A DNA stretch of 5,172 nucleotides, from contig JAZNRH010000063.1 of the NCBI GenBank assembly GCA_045590615.1, positions 1-5,172 on the forward strand. The letters are read 5' to 3'. This document shows, piece after piece, positions 1 to 4,338 of the stretch (within the stretch, counting starts at the first letter, position 1; the number at the start of each line of letters is the position of its first letter). This stretch comes from RGIG6353 sp045590615. GTDB taxonomy: Bacteria > Bacillota > Clostridia > Oscillospirales > SIG627. The notes below the pieces were generated by a model. That model was not told where the DNA came from, did no database searches, and worked only from the letters and a program-made list of their open reading frames with translations. A program made the position numbers and the translations under genes.

Positions 1-73
1 CACCCTCTGGACTCCCGAAAAACACCAAGAGGCGCTTTTTAGCAAAAAGCGTCTCCTGGACCTCCGAAAAGCA
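1..73. repeat. Palindromic repeat element, left copy (cut by window edge)
   Basis: This 73-nt stretch matches 178-250 without gaps at 70 of 73 positions; the differences are at 8, 17 and 22. Positions 23-73 are identical to 200-250. It contains a hairpin with 16-nt arms (25-40 and 44-59) around the loop AGC, whose inner 8 bp, CGCTTTTT/AAAAAGCG, are perfect. Position 1 corresponds to position 178 of the right copy, so the element probably continues past the left edge. It appears non-coding. No transposase, target-site duplication or tRNA-like fold is visible. Confidence 0.85.
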
Positions 74-150
74 ATGTTGTTTGTTTTTGGTTAGTTTTTC
101 TTAATACAATAGCATAGCTTTTCTACCATAACGTTTGCAAAAAAATATTG
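74..150. other. AT-rich spacer between repeat copies
   Basis: This 77-nt AT-rich stretch has no open frame with a ribosome binding site. A small inverted repeat (TGCAA 136-140, TTGCA 148-152) abuts the next repeat element. Its first part (77-94) resembles the sequence after the right copy (255-272) at 14 of 18 positions, which hints that the duplicated unit may extend beyond 73 nt. Confidence 0.4.
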
Positions 151-250
151 CACCAAGAGGCGCTTTTTAGCAAAAAGCACCCTCAGGACTCCCAAAAAGC
201 ACCAAGAGGCGCTTTTTAGCAAAAAGCGTCTCCTGGACCTCCGAAAAGCA
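151..250. repeat. Palindromic repeat element, complete two-hairpin copy
   Basis: Two tandem units of 49 nt lie at 153-201 and 202-250, matching at 41 of 49 positions. Each carries CGCTTTTT-AGC-AAAAAGC. The right unit has a long stem (202-217 with 221-236), while the left unit pairs well only in its inner part (161-168 with 172-178). The order of GCTTTTT and AAAAAGC words (162-168, 172-178, 194-200, 211-217, 221-227) also allows an alternative hairpin between 194-200 and 211-217. This resembles REP-like or MITE-like intergenic repeats of Clostridia. The family is not identified, and a genome-wide copy count is needed to confirm it. Confidence 0.8.
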
Positions 251-310
251 TAATTTGTTTAGTTTTAGTTACATATTACCAAAATTAAAGATGTAATTTG
301 TTATGCTTAT
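251..310. other. AT-rich gap between repeat element and terminators
   Basis: No gene or convincing promoter is seen. Weak nested inverted repeats (GCATAA 248-253 with TTATGC 301-306; TTACAT 269-274 with ATGTAA 291-296) could fold but are too short to interpret. Together with the repeats and terminators this completes the gene-free 1-412 stretch. Confidence 0.35.
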
Positions 311-351
311 AAAAAGGCTGTAAAAACTAAATTAGTTTTTTACAGCCTTTT
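311..351. terminator. Bidirectional terminator hairpin
   Basis: GGCTGTAAAAACTAA (316-330) pairs with TTAGTTTTTTACAGCC (332-347), with one extra T in the right arm. The stem is flanked by A5 on the left and T4 on the right, so both strands read as stem plus U-tract. It is a second terminator for leftward transcription about 60 nt beyond the TipAS-like gene and would also stop rightward transcription. Its stem shares GGCTGTAAAAA with the hairpin at 722-754. Confidence 0.8.
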
Positions 352-365
352 AATGTTATATAAAA

Positions 366-394
366 CAAAAAAGAAAATCGCCCGAGCGATTTTC
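366..394 (-). terminator. Intrinsic terminator of the TipAS-like gene
   Basis: On the minus strand GAAAATCGC and GCGATTTTC (plus-strand arms 373-381 and 386-394) form a 9-bp stem with a 4-nt loop, followed at once by TTTTTTG. It lies 19 nt after the stop codon at 413-415. It is a textbook rho-independent terminator for leftward transcription. Confidence 0.88.
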
Positions 395-412
395 AATGAT
401 ATTGCAGACATA

Positions 413-697
413 TTATTTTCGTGAGCAATACTCCAATATAGCCTTACTCATATACTCGGCTGTGCCCTTACCAAAGACGTCAATTTTCGGTGCAAAATCG
501 TCTCCTGCGTACATTTTACCAAGGCATTCCAAAAGCTCATCGTTACATTCGTAATAGTTTTTTGTCATAAAGCGTTGCCATTTTGCCACAAGCTTCATTG
601 CTTCGGGCGAGTCGTATGGTAAGCTATCCTTGTACTCGGCAAACTTATAAACAAGCTCTGCCAAGCCTTCATCAAATCCGTGATTGTCTCTGTCCAT
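413..697 (-). CDS. TipAS-like domain protein, free-standing
   Basis: This 94-residue acidic, helical protein has no signal peptide or membrane segment. Residues 34-93 match from memory the C-terminal part of the TipAS ligand-binding domain: VAKWQRFMTKNYYEC, LLECLGKMYAGDDFAPKID, then GKGTAEYMSKAILEYC. TipAS is the globin-like, all-helical part of the MerR-family regulator TipA that binds thiopeptide antibiotics in Streptomyces. Here the MerR helix-turn-helix is absent and the domain is short at its N-terminus, so it cannot be a normal TipA regulator; sequestration of a ligand is only a guess. I chose the ATG at 697 because AGGAG (706-710) lies 8 nt before it; an ATG at 715 has no such site. 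No convincing promoter is seen, so read-through from rplQ is likely. A terminator follows 19 nt downstream. Confidence 0.72.
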   Translation of the reverse strand: MDRDNHGFDEGLAELVYKFAEYKDSLPYDSPEAMKLVAKWQRFMTKNYYECNDELLECLGKMYAGDDFAPKIDVFGKGTAEYMSKAILEYCSRK

Positions 698-709
698 TTT
701 CTTCTCTCC

Positions 710-763
710 TATCAAAAGCAGGGGCTGTAAAAAACGTCGTGTTTTTTACAGCCCTTTTTGATA
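710..763 (-). terminator. Hairpin after rplQ, stronger terminator on the plus strand
   Basis: A perfect 14-bp inverted repeat, GGGCTGTAAAAAAC (722-735) and its complement (741-754), encloses the loop GTCGT. Outer arms TATCAAAA (710-717) and TTTTGATA (756-763) can extend it with a small bulge. Read in the direction of rplQ, the stem is followed by CTGCTTTTGA, a broken U-tract, so termination may be partial. Read on the plus strand, it is followed directly by TTTTT, an ordinary intrinsic terminator. The left outer arm touches the ribosome binding site of the next gene (706-710). It may end most operon transcripts, allow some read-through, and block antisense transcription into rplQ; these roles are inferred. 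Confidence 0.75.
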
Positions 764-767
764 TCAA

Positions 768-1112
768 TTACTTAACAAGCTCGATAATTGCCATTTCAGC
801 GGCGTCGCCACGTCTTGGGCCTTTACGAAGAATTCTTGTATAACCACCATTTCTTTCTGCGTATGCAGGAGCGATTTCGTTGAACAATTTTGTTAAAACG
901 TCCTCTTTAGTGATAAATGCAAGTGCCTGTCTTCTTGATGCAAGTGTATTTGTTTTACCAAGTGTAATCATCTTTTCAGCAAGGCTTCTTACTTCCTTTG
1001 CTCTTGTCAAGGTTGTTTCTATTGATCCGTTTTCCAAAAGGTATGTTGTCATGCCTCTGAGCATTGCCATTCTTTGGTCGGTTGTACGACCTAACTTTCT
1101 TGTTCCCGGCAT
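768..1112 (-). CDS. rplQ: 50S ribosomal protein L17
   Basis: The 114-residue large-subunit protein lies near the peptide exit tunnel and is the usual last gene of the alpha operon. It begins MPGTRKLGRTTDQRMAMLRG, has the L17 signature IETTLTRAKEVRSLAEKMIT (31-50) and closes with NGGYTRILRKGPRRGDAAEM followed by a short hydrophobic end. The length is normal for compact L17 proteins. AGGAGG lies 8 nt before the ATG. A stable hairpin begins 14 nt after the TAA. In many Clostridia the ECF transporter genes and truA follow here; they are absent from this position. Confidence 0.98.
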   Translation of the reverse strand: MPGTRKLGRTTDQRMAMLRGMTTYLLENGSIETTLTRAKEVRSLAEKMITLGKTNTLASRRQALAFITKEDVLTKLFNEIAPAYAERNGGYTRILRKGPRRGDAAEMAIIELVK

Positions 1113-1156
1113 TTTGTATTCCTCCTTTACTCAGTATTACAAACGGACGTGCGTAA

Positions 1157-2110
1157 TTACTCGTCTTCCTTCTTGAGTGAAAGTCCCATAGTCTCAAGCT
1201 TCTGGATTACTTCCTCAAGTGACTTCTTACCAAGGTTACGCACCTTAATCATTTCGTCTTGTGTACGGTTGGTCAAGTCGCCCACTGTATCAATTCCTGC
1301 TCTCTTCAAGCAGTTGAATGAACGAACTGACAAGTCAAGCTCCTCAATGGTCATCTCTAATTGAATTTTCTTGACGGTTTCTTCACCATCTACCATACCT
1401 ACTGCGGGAGCATTTGAGCTATCCGAGAGATTGATAAACAGTTCAAGATGGTCGTTGAGAATCTTGGCGGCAATTGAAACTGCCTCATTTGCCGTTAAAG
1501 TGCCATCGGTCTGTACCTCAAGCGTCAACTTATCAAAGTCGATGCTGTTACCTACACGAGCAGGTGTTACAGTGTAATTAGCATTGTAAACCGGTGTGTA
1601 GATTGAATCGGTATATATTACTCCGATAGTACCCGGGCCATTCTGCTTATTCTTGTCGGCACTCACATATCCTCTTCCCTGGTCGAAGGTAAGCTCCATA
1701 TAGAACTTAGCATCCTCTGAAAGTGTTGCTATGTGATGGTCAACGTTGATTATCTCAATGTCGGAGTCGGTCTTGATGTCACCTGCTGTGACCTCACCCT
1801 CACCTACCATATCAATTATAACTGTCTTGGGACAGTCGCAGAAAAGCTTGGCAGTAATACCCTTTACGTTCAAGATGATTTCGGTTACGTCTTCCTTAAC
1901 TCCTGGTACTGTTGAGATTTCATGTAAAACACCATCAATTTTTACACAGGTTACAGCAACACCCGGAAGAGAGCTGAGAAGCACTCTGCGTAAGGAATTA
2001 CCTAAAGTAGTACCAAAACCTCTTTCAAGGGGTTCAATTTCAAATTTGCCATATGAACCGTTGTCGCTAAGCTCAACGGTCTCTATGCTTGGTCTCTTAA
2101 ATTCTATCAT
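1157..2110 (-). CDS. rpoA: DNA-directed RNA polymerase subunit alpha
   Basis: The alpha subunit dimerises to scaffold beta and beta' and contacts promoter UP elements and activators. The 317-residue product is close to B. subtilis RpoA. The N-terminal dimerisation domain (about 1-230) shows RGFGTTLGNSLRRVLLSSLP and IDGVLHE; a short acidic linker follows; the C-terminal domain (about 252-310) contains SVRSFNCLKRAGI and VRNLGKKSLEEV. The DNA-contacting residues are kept: Arg263, Asn266, Cys267, Lys296 and Ser297, equivalent to E. coli Arg265, Asn268, Cys269, Lys298 and Ser299. The gene opens with ATGATG. I chose the second ATG (2110) because it gives the family N-terminus MIEFKRPSIETVE and places AGGAGG 6 nt upstream; the first (2113) would leave 3 nt. 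rplQ follows after 44 nt. Confidence 0.98.
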   Translation of the reverse strand: MIEFKRPSIETVELSDNGSYGKFEIEPLERGFGTTLGNSLRRVLLSSLPGVAVTCVKIDGVLHEISTVPGVKEDVTEIILNVKGITAKLFCDCPKTVIIDMVGEGEVTAGDIKTDSDIEIINVDHHIATLSEDAKFYMELTFDQGRGYVSADKNKQNGPGTIGVIYTDSIYTPVYNANYTVTPARVGNSIDFDKLTLEVQTDGTLTANEAVSIAAKILNDHLELFINLSDSSNAPAVGMVDGEETVKKIQLEMTIEELDLSVRSFNCLKRAGIDTVGDLTNRTQDEMIKVRNLGKKSLEEVIQKLETMGLSLKKEDE

Positions 2111-2116
2111 CATTTT

Positions 2117-2122
2117 CCTCCT
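2117..2122 (-). promoter_or_regulatory. Shine-Dalgarno of rpoA, decides between two ATGs
   Basis: AGGAGG lies 3 nt before the first ATG (2111-2113) and 6 nt before the second (2108-2110). Usual Firmicute spacing and the conserved MIE N-terminus both favour the second codon. Confidence 0.7.
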
Positions 2123-2162
2123 GTTAATCAGTTTTACAAACTATAACTCCTATTACGCTATA

Positions 2163-2235
2163 CGTTGAGTTGTACAGCGAATATAAAAGTATCGGGCTTT
2201 TTGATGATATCTCTTATTTTGAGTACAACTCGACG
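2163..2235 (-). repeat. Inverted repeat spanning the rpsD stop codon
   Basis: On the plus strand, CGTTGAGTTGTAC (2163-2175) and GTACAACTCGACG (2223-2235) are inverted copies matching at 12 of 13 positions, with 9 in a row. The intervening 47 nt contain the rpsD stop. In the minus-strand mRNA this would pair the last coding codons of rpsD with the leader of rpoA, with one C/A mismatch. There is no U-tract after it, so it is not an intrinsic terminator. It could be an mRNA-stability or processing element, or chance; I estimate that a match of this quality is only mildly unlikely in a window this size. The rest of the gap (2114-2162) shows only the rpoA ribosome binding site. Confidence 0.4.
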
Positions 2236-2843
2236 ATAAGATTTTCCTGAATCTCGAAGTCAACGTCCTCTCTTGCGGGAAGGGCTACAACCTTTGCTAC
2301 AAGGTTCTGCTTGTCAACATCAAGCCACTGAGGATTCTTCTTATTGTCAATATTTTCAACAAGAGACTTGAACTTGGGAAGTGATTTGCTTGTCTCCTTG
2401 ACTGCAATCTCATCACCAAGCTTTACAAGCTGTGAAGGGATATTTGCCTTTACACCGTTGAGAGTAAAGTGTCCGTGACGAACAAGCTGACGAGCATCTC
2501 TTCTGCTCTCTGCAAGTCCCATTCTGTATACTGTGTTATCAAGTCTTCTTTCGATGAGCTTGAGAAGGTTTTCACCTGACATACCTTCAGCTGCATCTGC
2601 CTTTACGTAGTAGTTCTTAAACTGCTTTTCAAGAACTCCGTAATATCTCTTTGCCTTCTGCTTCTCACGGAGCTGAAGTGCATACTGCTTCATCATTCCG
2701 CGACGAGCCTGACCGTGCTGACCCGGAACTGTGCTTCTTCTTACAATAGCGCACTTGTCAGAGTAGCATCTGTCGCCCTTAAGGAACATCTTAACGCCTT
2801 CTCTACGACACTGTCTGCAAGAAGGTCCTGTATACTTTGCCAT
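2214..2843 (-). CDS. rpsD: 30S ribosomal protein S4 (zinc-binding form)
   Basis: S4 is a primary 16S rRNA-binding protein that nucleates small-subunit assembly, and in several bacteria it represses its own operon. The product has 209 residues, the usual length. The N-terminus keeps four cysteines, Cys9, Cys12, Cys26 and Cys31 (C-X2-C-X13-C-X4-C). This is the zinc-ribbon C+ type known from Thermus, unlike the cysteine-free S4 of B. subtilis. The rRNA-binding core has VPGQHGQARRGMMKQYALQL (39-58), and the S4 RNA-binding domain runs from about 98 to 160 (RRLDNTVYRMGLAESRRDAR, then RHGHFTLNGVKANIPSQLVK). AGGAGG precedes the ATG by about 8 nt. The 100-nt gap to rpoA is the longest in the operon. 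Confidence 0.98.
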   Translation of the reverse strand: MAKYTGPSCRQCRREGVKMFLKGDRCYSDKCAIVRRSTVPGQHGQARRGMMKQYALQLREKQKAKRYYGVLEKQFKNYYVKADAAEGMSGENLLKLIERRLDNTVYRMGLAESRRDARQLVRHGHFTLNGVKANIPSQLVKLGDEIAVKETSKSLPKFKSLVENIDNKKNPQWLDVDKQNLVAKVVALPAREDVDFEIQENLIVELYSK

Positions 2844-2864
2844 ACCTTTTTCCTCCTTCTTTAA

Positions 2865-3266
2865 TTATACACGTCTTCTCTTAGGAGGACGGCATCCATT
2901 GTGTGGAATTGGTGTTACGTCTTTGATAAGAGTAATGTCAAGTCCTGCTGTCTGGAGAGCTCTGATTGCAGATTCTCTTCCCTGACCCGGGCCCTTAACG
3001 AATACTTCTACGGTCTTGAGTCCGTGTTCCATTGCTGCACGTGCTGCCTGTTCTGCTGCCATCTGTGCTGCAAAGGGTGTTGACTTCTTTGAACCCTTAA
3101 ATCCGAGTTCGCCTGCTGATGCCCATGCAAGAGCATTTCCATCAACGTCTGTAAGAGTAACGATTGTGTTATTGTATGTGGAGCAGATATGTGCCGCGCC
3201 CTTTTCAATGTTCTTTCTCTCACGACGTCTCTTTACAGTCTTTTTAGCCTGTACTTTAGCTGCCAT
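2865..3266 (-). CDS. rpsK: 30S ribosomal protein S11
   Basis: The 133-residue small-subunit platform protein binds 16S rRNA near the decoding mRNA exit. A basic, disordered N-terminus (residues 1-22, VKRRRERKNIEKG) precedes the alpha/beta core starting at AHICSTYNNTIVTLTD. The core contains SKKSTPFAAQMAAE, VKGPGQGRE (90-98) and the closing signature KDVTPIPHNGCRPPKRRRV (115-133). Its length is slightly above the common 129-131. The minus-strand sequence TAAGGAG at 3277-3283 supplies the ribosome binding site and includes the rpsM stop codon, so termination and reinitiation are physically coupled. rpsD follows 21 nt later. Confidence 0.98.
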   Translation of the reverse strand: MAAKVQAKKTVKRRRERKNIEKGAAHICSTYNNTIVTLTDVDGNALAWASAGELGFKGSKKSTPFAAQMAAEQAARAAMEHGLKTVEVFVKGPGQGRESAIRALQTAGLDITLIKDVTPIPHNGCRPPKRRRV

Positions 3267-3276
3267 TAACTTGTCA

Positions 3277-3283
3277 CTCCTTA
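3277..3283 (-). promoter_or_regulatory. rpsK ribosome binding site overlapping rpsM stop
   Basis: The minus-strand sequence TAAGGAG contains both the rpsM TAA stop and the AAGGAG used by rpsK, which starts 10 nt later. A ribosome terminating on rpsM would cover this site, which favours coupled synthesis of S13 and S11. Confidence 0.75.
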
Positions 3284-3649
3284 CTTCTTCTTATTAGCAA
3301 TTGTCTTCTTCGGACCCTTGCGTGTTCTTGCGTTGGTCTTAGTTCTCTGACCTCTTACCGGCAAACCCTTACGATGACGAATGCCCTTGTAACATCCAAT
3401 GTCTGTCATTGTCTTGATGTCATAAGCAATCTTTCTTCTAAGGTCACCCTCTACCACGTAATCGTTTTCAATAGCCTCACGAAGCTTTGCAAGTTCGTCG
3501 TCTGTCAAATCCTTAACGCGTGTGTCAGGGTTGATTTCTGTTTGCTCAAGTATTTTGTTTGAAGCTGTTCTGCCGATACCGAAAATGTATGTCAAACCGA
3601 TTTCGACACGCTTTTCATTTGGAATATCTACGCCTGCTATACGAGCCAT
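3281..3649 (-). CDS. rpsM: 30S ribosomal protein S13
   Basis: The 122-residue small-subunit head protein contacts 16S rRNA, the P-site tRNA and the A-site finger of 23S rRNA (inter-subunit bridge). It begins MARIAGVDIPNEKRVEIGL. The helix-two-turn-helix region lies at about 15-60, and the S13 signature and basic tail (RHRKGLPVRGQRTKTNART) start at residue 91. The extreme C-terminus (KKTIANKKK) is a typical tRNA-contacting basic extension. The start follows GGAGGTG, located just after the rpmJ stop. The gap to rpsK is 14 nt, and the rpsK ribosome binding site begins within this gene's stop codon. Confidence 0.98.
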   Translation of the reverse strand: MARIAGVDIPNEKRVEIGLTYIFGIGRTASNKILEQTEINPDTRVKDLTDDELAKLREAIENDYVVEGDLRRKIAYDIKTMTDIGCYKGIRHRKGLPVRGQRTKTNARTRKGPKKTIANKKK

Positions 3650-3663
3650 TTACTGCACCTCCA

Positions 3664-3777
3664 TTAGCCTTGCTTCTGCTTATGCTTGGGATTCTCGCAT
3701 ATAACCATTACAACGCCTTTTCTTCTGATAATCTTGCACTTTTCGCAAATTTTTTTTACGGAAGGCTTAACTTTCAT
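3664..3777 (-). CDS. rpmJ: 50S ribosomal protein L36 (zinc-ribbon type)
   Basis: The 37-codon gene starts MKVKPSVKKICEKCK and ends HKQKQG. L36 is the smallest protein of the large subunit and packs against 23S rRNA. The zinc-ribbon ligands Cys11, Cys14, Cys27 and His32 are all present, so this is the zinc-binding (C+) form. The length is the family standard (37-38). The ATG follows a GGAGG about 8 nt upstream. The TAA is 14 nt before the rpsM start, and the rpsM ribosome binding site lies almost directly after it. The infA-rpmJ-rpsM-rpsK order is the conserved Firmicute arrangement. Confidence 0.97.
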   Translation of the reverse strand: MKVKPSVKKICEKCKIIRRKGVVMVICENPKHKQKQG

Positions 3778-3822
3778 ATCAGTAACCTCCATTGTGTTAT
3801 GATTTTTATTTTTGTTTATGAA

Positions 3823-4038
3823 TTACAACCTTCTTGTAATTCTGCCTTTTGTGGTGTCGTATACCGATATATCAACGAGTACACGGTCACCGGGTACGAT
3901 TTTTATATAATTCATTCGCATCTTGCCCGATATATGAGCAAGTATTACGAGTTCGTTTTGGAGCTTTACTCTGAAGTTCGCATTGGGAAGTGTTTCCACT
4001 ACAACGCCTTCAAACTCCATAACATCGTCTTTAGCCAA
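3823..4038 (-). CDS. infA: Translation initiation factor IF-1
   Basis: The 71-residue product is a single S1-type OB-fold that binds the 30S A site and works with IF-2 and IF-3 during initiation. The family hallmarks are clear: MAKDDVMEFEG at the N-terminus, VETLPNANFRVKLQN, then LAHISGKMRMNYIKIVPGD and a GRITRRL end. The start codon is TTG at 4036-4038, chosen because it gives the conserved MAKDD N-terminus and lies 8 nt after a strong AGGAGG. The first ATG (codon 7) would remove a conserved strand. The usual Asn-Gly turn after the third strand reads Asn-Glu-Leu here, a small departure from common IF-1 sequences. The gene lies 26 nt after the KOW gene and 45 nt before rpmJ. Confidence 0.96.
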   Translation of the reverse strand: MAKDDVMEFEGVVVETLPNANFRVKLQNELVILAHISGKMRMNYIKIVPGDRVLVDISVYDTTKGRITRRL

Positions 4039-4046
4039 GATTGTTT

Positions 4047-4052
4047 CCTCCT
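4047..4052 (-). promoter_or_regulatory. Shine-Dalgarno deciding the TTG start of infA
   Basis: AGGAGG on the minus strand is followed by an 8-nt spacer (AAACAATC) and then TTG. This is one of the strongest ribosome binding sites in the window. Its spacing fits the TTG codon and not the ATG six codons further in, which has no comparable site. It is the main evidence for the non-ATG start. Confidence 0.85.
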
Positions 4053-4064
4053 AAGTCGAAGTTT

Positions 4065-4337
4065 TCAAACTGTTTGTTTCTCAATACTCTGTCTGATTCC
4101 GTTATAAAGCATTTTATTGGTCAGCTCGTTTTTCTCGAGCTTTTCGCACTCGCCTTGGGTTAACCTAAGTCCAAGTACTCTGACATGCTTTATTTTCTTT
4201 TGCTTTGGTTTTTCTATCCTGCGTTTTCTGCCATCGGCTAAGAAAAGGTGAGTTTCGTTGCTTCCAACTACTGCAAGCACTCTGCCCTCATCTCTGCCAC
4301 TAACCGAAACAACAAGCGTTCCAACCCCGAGACTCAT
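4065..4337 (-). CDS. KOW-domain RNA-binding protein (L14e-like)
   Basis: This small basic protein of 90 residues has an N-terminal KOW-type segment (about residues 5-32: GTLVVSVSGRDEGRVLAVV), a lysine/arginine-rich middle (GRKRRIEKPKQKKIKHVRV, about 36-54) and a charged, probably helical C-terminus. KOW proteins usually contact rRNA. This small family, often annotated as ribosomal protein L14e-like, sits between map and infA in many Firmicutes (ybzG in B. subtilis), and its exact role is not established. The ATG follows the map TAA by 1 nt, and an AGAGG sequence inside the map 3' end (4344-4348) serves as ribosome binding site. Co-transcription with translation genes supports a ribosome-associated role, which is an inference. 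Confidence 0.88.
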   Translation of the reverse strand: MSLGVGTLVVSVSGRDEGRVLAVVGSNETHLFLADGRKRRIEKPKQKKIKHVRVLGLRLTQGECEKLEKNELTNKMLYNGIRQSIEKQTV

Positions 4338-4338
4338 A

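Noticed and set aside
1..250. Possible CRISPR array
   Set aside because: Units are unequally spaced, two are directly adjacent, there is only one AT-rich interval, and the repeats are long near-palindromes. No cas genes are present.
1..250. Possible coding sequence through the repeats on the minus strand
   Set aside because: A short open stretch exists (reading through FAKKRLLVLFGSPEGAF), but it is broken by a stop in each hairpin, has no ribosome binding site, and conservation follows the palindrome, not a reading frame.
698..715. Upstream ATG at 715 as start of the TipAS-like gene
   Set aside because: It lies on top of the hairpin outer arm, would place the AGGAG inside the coding region, and has no ribosome binding site of its own.
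976..1197. Minus-strand frame overlapping the rplQ start and rpoA end
   Set aside because: It is out of frame with two strongly supported genes, and its composition is typical of a shifted reading of rplQ.
2114..2162. Internal promoter ahead of rpoA (TATAGT at 2140-2145, minus strand)
   Set aside because: The -10 is good, but at 17-nt spacing the -35 (TCAACG) matches only 3 of 6 consensus positions, so it is not strong enough to annotate.
1746..2168. 140-codon plus-strand open frame
   Set aside because: It is antisense to rpoA, is serine/leucine-rich low-quality sequence, and has no supporting ribosome binding site.
4018..4020. ATG at codon 7 as start of infA
   Set aside because: It would delete the conserved MAKDDV N-terminus, and no Shine-Dalgarno lies at proper spacing.
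3559..4107. 182-codon plus-strand open frame
   Set aside because: It lies antisense to rpsM, rpmJ, infA and the end of the KOW gene, all with strong family matches. Its cysteine/phenylalanine/tyrosine-rich product has no recognisable motif.
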